From contig NAOQ01000082.1 of assembly GCA_002751075.1 (NCBI GenBank), positions 137,439-160,411 of the forward strand: a DNA stretch of 22,973 bases, in the 5' to 3' direction. Made by a program: the position numbers and the translations under genes. The DNA comes from Ichthyophonus hoferi. Taxonomy: Eukaryota; Opisthokonta; Ichthyosporea; Ichthyophonida; Ichthyophonidae. Below, one piece after another: positions 1-8,829 of this stretch. Under the pieces are notes generated by a model. It made no database searches and was not told where the DNA came from. It saw only the letters and a list, made by a program, of their open reading frames with translations. Every line of letters begins with the position of its first letter. The stretch's first letter is position 1.

Positions 1-190
1 GGTCCTCCGTATCTACAAACTCGGATATAATCTCCTACCTGCCTCCTGTGACGTGCTCACCAATATCCAATATGTGTACGTCACCTACATTCTTTACGCT
101 GATTGGCAGGTATATAGTACCAGCCAATCATATATTGCGAGATTGGCCCAGGTAGGATATTTTGTACATGGTAATACACGGTCCTTACCG
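1..190. repeat. Foldback-like inverted repeat
   Basis: The segment folds back on itself. The outer arms are near 28-43 and 145-160, where TCCTACCTG faces CAGGTAGGA. A tighter hairpin lies at 100-130, with TGATTGGC and GGTA pairing to TACC and GCCAATCA around a short loop. Three CCAAT/ATTGG boxes and two CRE-like ACGT cores (TGACGTG near 49, TACGTCA near 78) fall inside. This could be the end of a MITE-type foldback element cut by the window edge, or a promoter region with paired sites. No target duplication can be judged because the left side is missing. Confidence 0.35.
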
Positions 191-925
191 TATATTAAAA
201 TATTTAGTGTTTGAATTCTTTCCAAATAAGAGCTTAAAATTTCTTATATTTAGCGTTTCAATTTTATTTTTATTTTATGTATTTATTTACTTATTTATTT
301 CGTTATGTGATGCCTTATTCTTTTAACATGTATAGGTACGCGAGATGACGTCATATGTGGAAAGAGGCGAAAGGCTATTTTCAAGGCAGGGTTAAAAGGA
401 GATGGTCTCCTTTTAAGATCAGAGAAGATGGAGGAGATTGGGGCTGGGCATGTACTGTGTAAACTCGATTAGGCTAGATGCAACATAAAAGATCAATGGC
501 TGATTGCCACATGCGGCAATCGGATTTCTCAAAGTAATACATACGCATCTAGAGTGATAATTTCCAATATTTAAATGGACTTCTACCGAATATTTGTTCA
601 ACCAAAGGCTCAGTATTATAGTACAATAAACAAGGCTAACCTTGAATTTGACTTGACTAGGTTTAAGTAATGATTGCACTATATTTCATCTTACCTGGTT
701 GATTACAGCAATAAAGCTATTAATAAAAGCATGCATTATGCCTCTTTTGAATATTCATAAGATTTAAGGTAGATGGAACGATTACTTGTGTCACAGCTAG
801 CGATAACCGATCACTATATGAATCTGTCATATCCGATGTAAGAGCGGTACCGCCAAATGTGTCGATTATTAGGAATGGATTTATCTGAGTGAAAATAGGG
901 TTGGATAAAAGTCAGTAGTATTAAA
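191..925. other. No gene seen; AT-rich intergenic DNA
   Basis: No coding region is supported. There is a perfect CRE palindrome (TGACGTCA) at 346-353 and a 7-base hairpin GATTGCC/GGCAATC at 502-521. The reverse-strand open frame at 419-679 has no recognisable domain and is probably chance. Confidence 0.4.
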
Positions 926-929
926 CCTT

Positions 930-1078
930 GTGAAAGGAAAATACATTAAATGCAATAATCGTAGCAAGCAACAGCCAAAGAAATCCCTGATTGAACTAAC
1001 AGACTCAACTCAAATGACATTTTAACCAAGCCCATTGGTGCCACTGATAATCCAATGGCCCTGCGCCTTAAATTAACA
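930..1078 (+). mobile_element. Ty1/copia remnant: RNase H tail
   Basis: A short forward-strand fragment of the C-terminal end of a copia-type polyprotein. The residues ILTKPIGATDNP, encoded from 1019, match the (A)DILTKP motif that closes copia RNase H domains, and the residues just before it (SLIELTDSTQMT) fit the preceding strand. Nothing of the rest of the element lies beside it, so it is an isolated, old and broken fossil. No clear polypurine tract or LTR follows. Confidence 0.55.
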
Positions 1079-1929
1079 ATCATTTGAATCAGCCAATTAT
1101 AATTGATTTTGTTTTATTTATATGCATCCTCAATTAGTATTGGTTTGCAATTGTGGCTCCATATTTGTATACCTTTATGCAGTAACATGAAAAGATTTGC
1201 ATAAATGGTAGTGTGGACAATTATATATGTATAGTAATAGTATTCTCTCTTTTATTCATATAACATCATATTTTTATTTATTTTTTTATTTAACTGATAT
1301 GCTTAGTTCTATCATAATTTGGATTAAAAGAGGCCAAGTCCTTTGAGCTTGTCGGTCCAAATGTAGTTTGAAGTTGAGTCAAGTTCGATTTCACTGGAAG
1401 TTGAGTATTGTTGAATAGCATCTGAAACAAGCGATCCTTCAGAGTTGAAAGGTAGCGAAACTTAAATCTTCTTTTCTATTCTCACAGACCGGAAACCCGC
1501 GATGGGAGTTAAAAAAAAGCTCGCATTTAAGTAATAAGTCCTCTTCTGAAGAACTTTGGCAATTGGTTTCTAGACCTACAATTTCTAGGCATGCTTTAAT
1601 AATAAACATGAATATTTTTACTGTGTTAACGTAGCATTTATTTCGTTTTTATTTTTTTGGCTCTTGATACAGACTGGAATTTTGGTAATATGGTTTCCAC
1701 CCAAGTGGCTGGCTGGCAATTACTTATTATGCTCTTAACGTGTAAGCTAAGTATTGGACTTGAGGCTTGTACCTACTTTGTTCAGGGAAGTCCATTTAGC
1801 TAGGGGATGTTCCTAGATTAAATTATTACCTCTAACTATATGTTTTCACTTGGGGTTTACCTGTGCGACATTATGTGGTTTGACCTCTACATATGAAGCA
1901 CTGGTTAAATATCTACTAGTACCTTTATT
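1079..1929. other. No gene seen; AT-rich DNA
   Basis: Only T-rich and A-rich runs and unremarkable sequence. I find no domain on either strand and no clear copy of the repeats seen elsewhere in the window. Confidence 0.4.
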
Positions 1930-2600
1930 CTAAATGTGATCTATTTTGAATCTGGTATCCCCATCTAAGTTCAACGTCCCCTTCAGTGTAAAATACTAAA
2001 TTTGTAGAAAAATTAAGTTGTTTTTTTTTTTAATCGGTTACAACATGATTAAAAACCGTGAAGAATACTAGTACGGATAGCTTTCTTTTATACTTGCACA
2101 GACTTATAGAGCCAAGAGTTTAAACGTGTACATGGAAACAATATATGTACTATATGCAATACTATAATTATAATTGGCTCGAGTGCGTGTTCTTTGGTCA
2201 TATACATATAGCAGTGCACTATAAGTACCGCATTTCTACTGATTACAATATGCCCAATAAAGTTACCAAGATAACACTTATACTACTTAACTTATTTTTA
2301 TATATATAAAAGTGTAATATATATAAACAATAATATGTGCCTTGCTAGGTTATCGAGTAAATAATTATTAATATATAAATTTATATATTAGTTTATGATT
2401 TGTTTACCTATTAGAAAGCTATAAGGATCTATCTATTCCAATTTCCGGAGTAGTATCGTAGTGTACAATTTCTCACTGGTCTAGGCCTTGCGAATCACGT
2501 GATAGCATTGAATTAGAGATCGGAATGCGATCATTAATGTTTTGAAATCTTAACAACTTTCCTTAAAACTGGATTGGTTTCCTAAAATCTACGATTATTT
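1930..2600 (+). repeat. Repeat X, part E, copy 1
   Basis: One of four diverged copies of a segment also found near 14870, 16725 and 20745. Matching landmarks in order are a block near 1957 (ATCTAAGTT...TTCAGTG, also near 20775), a block near 2233 (ATTTCTACTGAT, identical near 17070), a block near 2420 (TATAAGGATCTA, identical near 21168) and a block near 2515 (GATCGGAATGC, identical near 21285). Aligned copies agree in the forward frame: ISTD followed by NKV in copies 1 and 3, YKDL in copies 1 and 2, and SHWSRP followed by IGM in copies 1 and 2. It is followed after about 80 bases by part R1. The family is not recognised. The reverse strand also carries TATA-like and AATAAA-like words, so an LTR reading remains possible. 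It is old and broken. Confidence 0.6.
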
Positions 2601-2678
2601 TAACATACTGAAAAAAAAAATGTTCTAGATAAACGTCAGACAAATTTCTGTGTGTTAATATGAAAATGATAAGGTTTT

Positions 2679-3533
2679 TATTAAAAGATCGCTAACCACT
2701 GTAGGTTCGACCGAAGCCAAGATAATAAGTAGATCGATTGTGGTCATAGGCAACACTATTACATTACATCAATGAGAAAAAGAGTTAATTCACCATCTAA
2801 ATAAGAACATAATAATATTAGGTATTGTAGTACAATCCAAGTTGGCCTCTTTGATTTATCATGAGTTGGATTAGTTAATTCGAATATTTATGACTAACTC
2901 CATTTAAGTTATTGAACTTAACAATGCTGGTGTTAACTGAAAAGATAAGAAGTAGCGATAAAGCGAAGAACAAAAGAAAAGAAAACCGAATAATAAAGGA
3001 CCCGCTCACACATATGCGGTATCTATGGCAAATACAAAGTTCTTGTAAACATACACAAAAGTACTTCGCATTTAATTATATATAGTGTACACATTGTTAT
3101 TGTAATGCCTAATTTAACATTGGCTCTCATATACAAATAATCAGTGTTCGAATTGCTCACTCGCTCAGAAGTTAGAAAACAGCTTACTGACACTAGATAG
3201 TCACAATAGCGTTTATTTACATAGCGATATAGCTCCACTTCATTATGGATCACATTGTGCAATTTATACATTTGCACCAAAGTGCATCAAAGCATCTGTC
3301 CCTTCCAAATTAGAACAGAGATATAATTATTACAGTCAGTGACCTAGAGAGTTGGTATATGGGCCTTCAATAGAGCCTCTAGCACAATAACTGAATCTTA
3401 AGGACAGATTCTATCAAGCAGCCATCATTTACCCTGATCGAACAACAATAACTACTACTAGTTATACAATTGGAGATCCCGACAGCTGTGTAAACGTTAT
3501 TAGAACTGACGCAGATTCTGATATTTTTTAACA
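2679..3533 (+). repeat. Repeat X, part R1, copy A (about 855 bases)
   Basis: Full-length copy of the R1 repeat. It aligns end to end with the reverse complement of 6188-7031, with 17883-18745, and in part with 10156-10675. Long identical runs shared with the 6188-7031 copy lie near 3309-3330 and 3353-3378. All copies start at a TGTTACAAGATCG-like word and end shortly after CAGATTCTGATA. In copies A and B the same forward frame reads SKLEQRYNYYS and, further on, TITTTSYTIGD, so a coding origin is plausible. No known domain is recognised, and the copy is broken. The alternative is an LTR, since the ends are TG-like and CA. Confidence 0.65.
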
Positions 3534-3779
3534 ATGATAAAAATAGCTAATAATAAATGCCATATCACTGAAATAATGAACTTTTTGTAAAGATCATTAC
3601 TACTAACTAACTAGACCCAAAGCAGTGCAACATTTCTAATATATTTCTATTTATATTCTGTAGAAAGATACAATGCAGAGTTAAAACACACAAACCATGC
3701 CAATACTGGCACATATGACAATATACACCTATGTCTCTATATACTTATTGAGACACAACTCTACATGTCTAATGCAAGT

Positions 3780-5040
3780 TGGGCTTACACTAGTGCAAAA
3801 GCTGTCAGGAAAAAAGCTTTGGTGAAATATTTGGTCTTGTGTTCTATATTTGGACTTGGTTTATCATTATCATGCCATTCTGAATGGCAGCCTTGATGTA
3901 GTAGTACTTCACTTGGATATGCTTCACGTTCCTAGTGACTCCATTATTCTTGGCGATCCTTATTGTTGACTGATTGTCCTTGAACATTGGAACTGGCTTC
4001 AAGACAATACCTAGGCAATTCAAAAAGTCTATCATACAGAGAGTTTTGTGAGTGGTAGTACATAAGGCTATGTACTGAGCTTCAGTACCTGAGGTTGCCA
4101 CAATGGTTTGTTTCCTGCCCAACCAGGAAACTGGAGAATCTGTGATAAACAAAACAAAACCAGTAGTGGACTTCCTTAAGTCCACATCCCCCGCAAAATC
4201 TGCATCTGCATAAACAGGAAACTTAATATGCTTATTATGGTAAACTAAACGTTTGTCTAGGTTGGAGCTCAGGCATGCTATTATACGGAATACCATCTTC
4301 CAATGTGAGTTGGAAAAATTGAAGATAAAATGACCCAGGAATCCTATTGCAAAAGTAATGTCTAAGTGGGTAAGCTTAGAAGCCTATAAGAGGCAACCTA
4401 TGACTGTTTGGTAGTCTCTTACATTGCACATGGGAATGCTGGGGGTGGCCAATTCTAAAGCTGCTACATGATTGATACTGGTGACATGATATGGTTGGCA
4501 TTAGTTAACTTCATGTTATAGGTTTCTAGATATTTAGGTTAATTTCTAGATACACCTAAAGTAATTCTTATCCTAAACATTTTGCAGTATTACACCCATA
4601 CTGCAACAGATGTGTCTCCACTTGTAGACTTACCTTCCTTGAGCTGTTTATCCAGATATAGAAAACTGGTCTCTAGAAACTTGACATCCCTACTGATGCC
4701 AATCTGTCTGGTTGTGATTTCCAGGATATTATATGCCTTTTGTGTTTTCCGGTAGCCCAGCATTATAGCCTCCTGTCCACATGGAGCTAACGTATTTGGT
4801 TTTTTGTGTTTGTAGCAATATCTGCAAACAAAAACCCTTAACCTATTGAAAGGAGCTTCAGTTTTGTGCCACAAATCCCACAGAATTGTTGATTTTAGTA
4901 GGCTCTTGCATTGGTTCTACTTCTATTGTCTTGAGGCACTTAGATACTTGCATTTTGTCCCTTATATTCTCCGCCCATTGTTTGTAGTTTATTCCTTTTG
5001 GATCGTCTGCAGAAATTTCTTGTTTGGAGACAGTTAGGGG
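3780..5040 (-). mobile_element. Ty1/copia remnant: gag, integrase end, RT end and RNase H pieces
   Basis: Reverse-strand fossil of a copia-type element. Reading right to left there is a gag-like piece (about 5040-4880, INYKQWAENIRDKM), the C-terminal part of integrase (4874-4590, LRVFVCRY...AIMLGY...ISRDVKF), the end of reverse transcriptase (about 4450-4300), and RNase H (4296-3844, with YADADFAG, STTGFVLF, ATSGTEAQYIAL and KDNQSTIRIAK). Most of the integrase core and the RT are absent, so this is an internally reduced relic rather than a near-complete element. It is broken in many places and appears old. No flanking LTR pair in this orientation is recognised. Confidence 0.8.
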
Positions 5041-5224
5041 GTTTATTTAGGCGTGCATCCCTCCCCTTATCACTGCAACAATTGTTGCAACTATTCAATG
5101 GTTATCTGTGCTTCTAGTGTTCTGCACATTGTCCCCCCACATAGTTGAGTGTCTTTTTTTTTCCTTTCCTTGTGGTTGCTTTAGGTTTCTGAGTAGTCAT
5201 ACGGAAGTACTTAGGCAGACTATA

Positions 5225-5575
5225 TCGCACTAAGTGTATTAACAGTTTATGAAATTATTTGGACTTCAAGTGTATTGGAAAGTCTGGAAATACAGTCAAA
5301 ATCAGTGCCTGTTTACGAGGAAAACCAGTCAGCCATACGCATTTCCAAAAACAATGGCATAACAAAAAATAACAATCACGTCAGAGTATGATATCACTAC
5401 ACCAAAAAAGCAGTAAGAAACGGTGATATAGACATAAAGCCAATTTCAACACATTACCAAAGGGCAGACATGGTAACAAAGGCATTGGCTCCAACTCAAT
5501 TTATGAATGTTCGTTAGAAACTAAGCCTCGAAAAATAAGTTACCTCACCACAGGTATGTGGGGATGTAGGGGGAG
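5225..5575 (+). mobile_element. Ty1/copia remnant: RNase H tail and polypurine tract
   Basis: Forward-strand fossil of the 3' end of a copia-type element. From 5305 the translation VPVYEENQSAIRISKNNG matches the D/E-NQSAI motif of copia RNase H, and near 5462-5515 a further piece (ADMVTKALAP) matches the (A)D-ILTKAL motif that ends the domain. A polypurine tract (AGGGGGAG) lies at 5568-5575, where such elements prime plus-strand DNA. It runs opposite to the neighbouring fossil at 3780-5040, so the two come from different insertions or a rearrangement. It is old and broken. Confidence 0.7.
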
Positions 5576-5885
5576 TATCTGAGAAAATCAGCTTCATATG
5601 CCAAGCTGTTTACTCCATTATGCATGCTTAGCTTCAACGCCAAAAATTTGAATTCTTTTGGTAAGTCTTACATCATGGGAATAAGGAGTCTCATAACTCT
5701 TTATGCGCTATTTTAATTGGTTTCCATTACCTATCCATTTGATTAGAGATTTGGCTCTTAATTTTTAGTTGGCAGTGCATTACGTGAGTATAAATAGTTT
5801 CTTCAGTATGGAAATCTTTTTATAGATTAATTAGATCGATTAGATTAAAAGATATCGTTACTCATTTTACGGTCAAGTAGCACAT
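5576..5885 (+). mobile_element. Probable copia 3' LTR
   Basis: The sequence directly after the polypurine tract starts TATCTGAG, a TG-like LTR start in the expected place. A TATA box (TATAAATA) lies at 5789-5796, late in the segment as in an LTR U3 region. The right end is not certain; I place it near the CA words at 5874-5888. No second copy is seen in the window, so the 5' LTR is lost or lies outside. Confidence 0.45.
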
Positions 5886-5989
5886 CCAATGTGTAATCAA
5901 TGAGCTTACTAGATTATTGACAGTCTGTAATCTGGTATGTACATATAAATCAATAATAAAGTAATTGATAAGATAACAAGAGTAATGGA

Positions 5990-6187
5990 TGTAGTGTAGT
6001 CTATTGTAAGGGATTTTATTGTAGTCCATTGTATTGTAATCTAATGTATTAAATTGTATTGTGTTAAATTATATTATATTATATTTTAGTGTAATGTAGG
6101 GTCTTCCATTATTTTCCAGTCTTATATTATATTATATTATATTTTCTTGTAGTATATTACAATATAGTATATTGTATCATATTAGAT
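5990..6187. repeat. AT-rich low-complexity tract (TTATA-type)
   Basis: Degenerate tandem words such as TTATATTATATTATATT and GTATTGTAATC fill this segment, with little G or C. It directly borders the inverted R1 copy on its right. Confidence 0.7.
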
Positions 6188-7031
6188 TGTATTTATCAGA
6201 ATCTGTGTCAGTTCTATTGACTTGTACACAGTTGTCAGTATCTCCAATTGTATAACTAGTAGTGGTTATTGTTTTTTGACCAGCGTAAGTGATAGTTGCT
6301 TGATCAGACTTGTCTTGTCTTTAAGGCTTAGTTGTTATGCTAGAAGTTCTATTGAAGGCCCATATACCAACTCTGCAGTTAGCTGTAGTAATTATATCTC
6401 TGTTCTAATTTAGAAGGAATAGATTTTTTGATGCGCTTGGGTGCGAATGTGGAAATTGCACAATGAGATAACTCATGAAGTGGAGCTATGTTATTGCGTA
6501 AATAAACATTATTATTGCTATCTAGTGTCATAAGGCAGTTCTCTGACTTCTGAACGAGTAGGAGGTCTAAACACTTATTATTGTGTACGAGTGTCAACAG
6601 AGAATTAGACAATACAATAAATGCAAACTATTTTTATATGCGTTTACGAGAACTTCCTTTTTTTTATTTTCATTGCATATGTATGATGTATGGGCAGGAC
6701 TGAGCCTTTATTACTAATTTTTGTTTTCTTTTATACTTCCTATTATTGCCAGTGTTAACTTTTTTAGTTGCCTGTCTAAGTTTAATAACTTAAATGGAGC
6801 CTATCATAAATATTCGTATTAGCTAATCTAACTTGCGTTAGACCACGGAGACCCACTAGAATTGCCTAATCTTATTACAATACTTAAATACTATTATGTC
6901 CCTATTCGTATGTTAAATTAACACATTTCCTCATTGATGCGTTGGTGCTCATTCTCGACAATAGTTGATCTACTTACTGTCTAGGGGTTCGACCGAACTT
7001 TCTTACATGCGTGGTTAGCGATCTTGTAACA
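6188..7031 (-). repeat. Repeat X, part R1, copy B (844 bases, inverted)
   Basis: Read on the reverse strand this matches copy A (2679-3533) over its whole length, starting TGTTACAAGATCGC at 7031 and ending GATAAATACA at 6188, so it has TG...CA ends. Reading frames matching copy A include residues with SENC, IAPLH, SHCAI, FAPK and SKLEQRYNYYS (within 6379-6612) and further on TITTTSYTIGD then NRTDTDSD. No E part is found next to it, so it stands alone like a solo repeat. No exact target duplication is seen. The family is unrecognised, and the copy is old and broken. Confidence 0.65.
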
Positions 7032-7215
7032 GTAGTGAATTGTATTATGTTGTGTTATGTTGTCTTTCAGTATACCATATTGTATTATACTATACTGTAT
7101 AATGTATTAAATTATAATATTATGTTGTGTGATACAAAGTTATATTATGCTGTATTTTTTTATAATAAATCAATATAGTGCTTATAGTGCAAAATAATAT
7201 GATATAATATAAGGA
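7032..7215. repeat. AT-rich low-complexity tract
   Basis: Degenerate repeats of TATTATGTTG and TATACTATACTG type continue the composition seen left of 6188. Together they suggest that copy B sits inside one AT-rich tract. Confidence 0.55.
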
Positions 7216-7728
7216 AGTCATGCAAAAAGAAAGTGTGAATTGGTTAATAACAAGTACGCTATGAGTTTCATTAGAAACCTCTAATACCAACATATAATTG
7301 TGGTGTATAAAATATGGTATTAATTGTATTTACAACAGACGTTTTATATATGTATTATATTTATTATGCTTACATATGTTGTGTGTTTATTTAAGCATAA
7401 TAATGTAATTTTAAGATTTACCCTCCTCCAATGTGATCTAACATGTGATTAGTGAGTGTAGATGTTTTGTTTCCTTATACTATTATTGCCTTATGTTGTT
7501 TCCCATAGGTATCCCTGTTTTAGATTCTGTAATTATTATTTTAAAAGGGTCCAATTATGAGTAAGCTCATTATTAATGAAGTATTAAGGATCCGGTGAGG
7601 GGGAAATGATTTTACCACTTGCTGTCTTCTCTTTTGTGTAACATTGTCGTAATGGAAGCGTGTTAAACCCACCCTTTAGCTAGATATAGAAACACTAGCT
7701 AGTAATTATTATAATTCTTATTATTACT

Positions 7729-7730
<2 letters not shown>

Positions 7731-7760
<30 letters not shown>
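7731..7760. repeat. (ATT)n microsatellite
   Basis: About ten uninterrupted ATT units. Confidence 0.9.
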
Positions 7761-8037
7761 CACTGTAACATAACCGAAAATCATTAGACGATCAGATGAT
7801 GAGTAATTGGGCAAATCTAATTATACTAACAAAGCATATTTCGATATTATATTACGCTAGAGTTATAAATGCATAACATAATAATAATATAATTGTTATC
7901 TTAAATAAATTTCTTCATTTATATTTTACCAGTTTAAACGGTTGCCTAAAGAACTTATAATCTAAGTTGATTTGACTTGTGTAAACTGCATAAGGATTTT
8001 TCAATAAATGATTGATAACGTCATGGGTTGGGTAGAA

Positions 8038-8072
8038 CATATATATATATATATTATATATATATATATATA
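8038..8072. repeat. (TA)n microsatellite
   Basis: Almost perfect alternating TA, with one TT step near the middle. Confidence 0.9.
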
Positions 8073-8220
8073 CGCGCAAATCTGATGTCCTATAACCAAT
8101 CACTGGATGGTGCATTGAATAGGGTATGCCTTCAATGATAGTCAACCCTAACTTATTTACCTGCAATATCTTATGTTATACAATTAAACCTTAATTCTAC
8201 GCCTTTTTTTTTTTTTTTTA

Positions 8221-8733
8221 GTAGCCTCGAAGTATTGATAAACAGCACTACCTCTTTTTAAAATATAATTAGAATAGGACAGAGTAGTAAGATATGCAAT
8301 ATTTATGCAGAAAGCCATTCATGGGTCATAGTTTGCCTAACCCGCGCCTTCGTTGATATTATATTGTGGTTTTTATTCCATAGGGTTATATTTAAATCAT
8401 GATTTTCTGATCAAACCAATTATAATTCATTATTAAAACAAAATAGATGACTATCTGGCAAATGTCATACAGTGTTGGTAAGTAAACGTCTTATTATCAT
8501 TGGTCTCCTGGAAGTGCACAAGACGGGGAAACTTTGGCAGATTGTAATAATACTTAATGCTTCATGTATTCGGATAGAGGTTGGGTATTGTATGCATATA
8601 TATTATGACATATTTTCAATAAGCAAATCAGCGGAAGTTGATTTATCGGTGGATAACCTGTGCCAGTTGCTGGACTTTGCGGTCCAATGAATCCAGAGAT
8701 CTAGATCAGTAATATCAGCTCTGACGTGAAGGG
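8221..8733. other. Upstream region of the beta-helix gene
   Basis: A forward open frame at 8472-8690 (72 codons) has no recognisable domain and lies where the promoter should be, so I do not call it a gene. A 5-base inverted repeat TGGAC/GTCCA (8671-8675 and 8682-8686) overlaps a CCAAT box, and a TGACGTG word lies at about 8722-8728. These are candidate transcription-factor sites. Confidence 0.35.
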
Positions 8734-8742
8734 TATATAAAG
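8734..8742 (+). promoter_or_regulatory. TATA box of the beta-helix gene
   Basis: TATATAAAG lies about 90 bases before the start codon. With a transcription start about 30 bases downstream, the leader would be about 60 bases. It is the only good TATA word close to the gene in sequence that is not a simple TA repeat. Confidence 0.6.
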
Positions 8743-8829
8743 TCAATCTCTTATTTTATGATAGTATTTATAAGTAAAAAAATCACATTTTTGTTTTCGT
8801 TTGAACAGAATTTTACGGTTTTTTAAAAA

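Larger units (their letters stand above)
7216..8220. other. No gene seen; simple repeats
   Basis: No coding domain is found. The segment holds an (ATT)n microsatellite at 7731-7760, a (TA)n tract at about 8038-8072 and a run of 16 T at 8204-8219, which could be the tail of a reverse-strand retroposed sequence. The reverse-strand open frame 7915-8166 contains the TA repeat and is not convincing. Confidence 0.5.

Noticed and set aside
419-679. Reverse open frame of 86 codons
   Set aside because: No match to any copia domain or other family by eye. Composition looks random.
3462-3485. ACA-ATTGGAGATCCCGAC, which resembles an LTR end followed by a tRNA primer-binding site
   Set aside because: The same block lies inside all complete R1 copies about 60 bases before their common end, and it reads as TIGD in a shared frame. 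No gag follows. It is kept only as an alternative.
7915-8166. Reverse open frame of 83 codons
   Set aside because: It runs through the TA microsatellite, giving a YIYIYN tract, and has no recognisable domain.
8472-8690. Forward open frame of 72 codons upstream of the beta-helix gene
   Set aside because: No domain and no signal peptide, and it overlaps the likely promoter. Its length is within chance.
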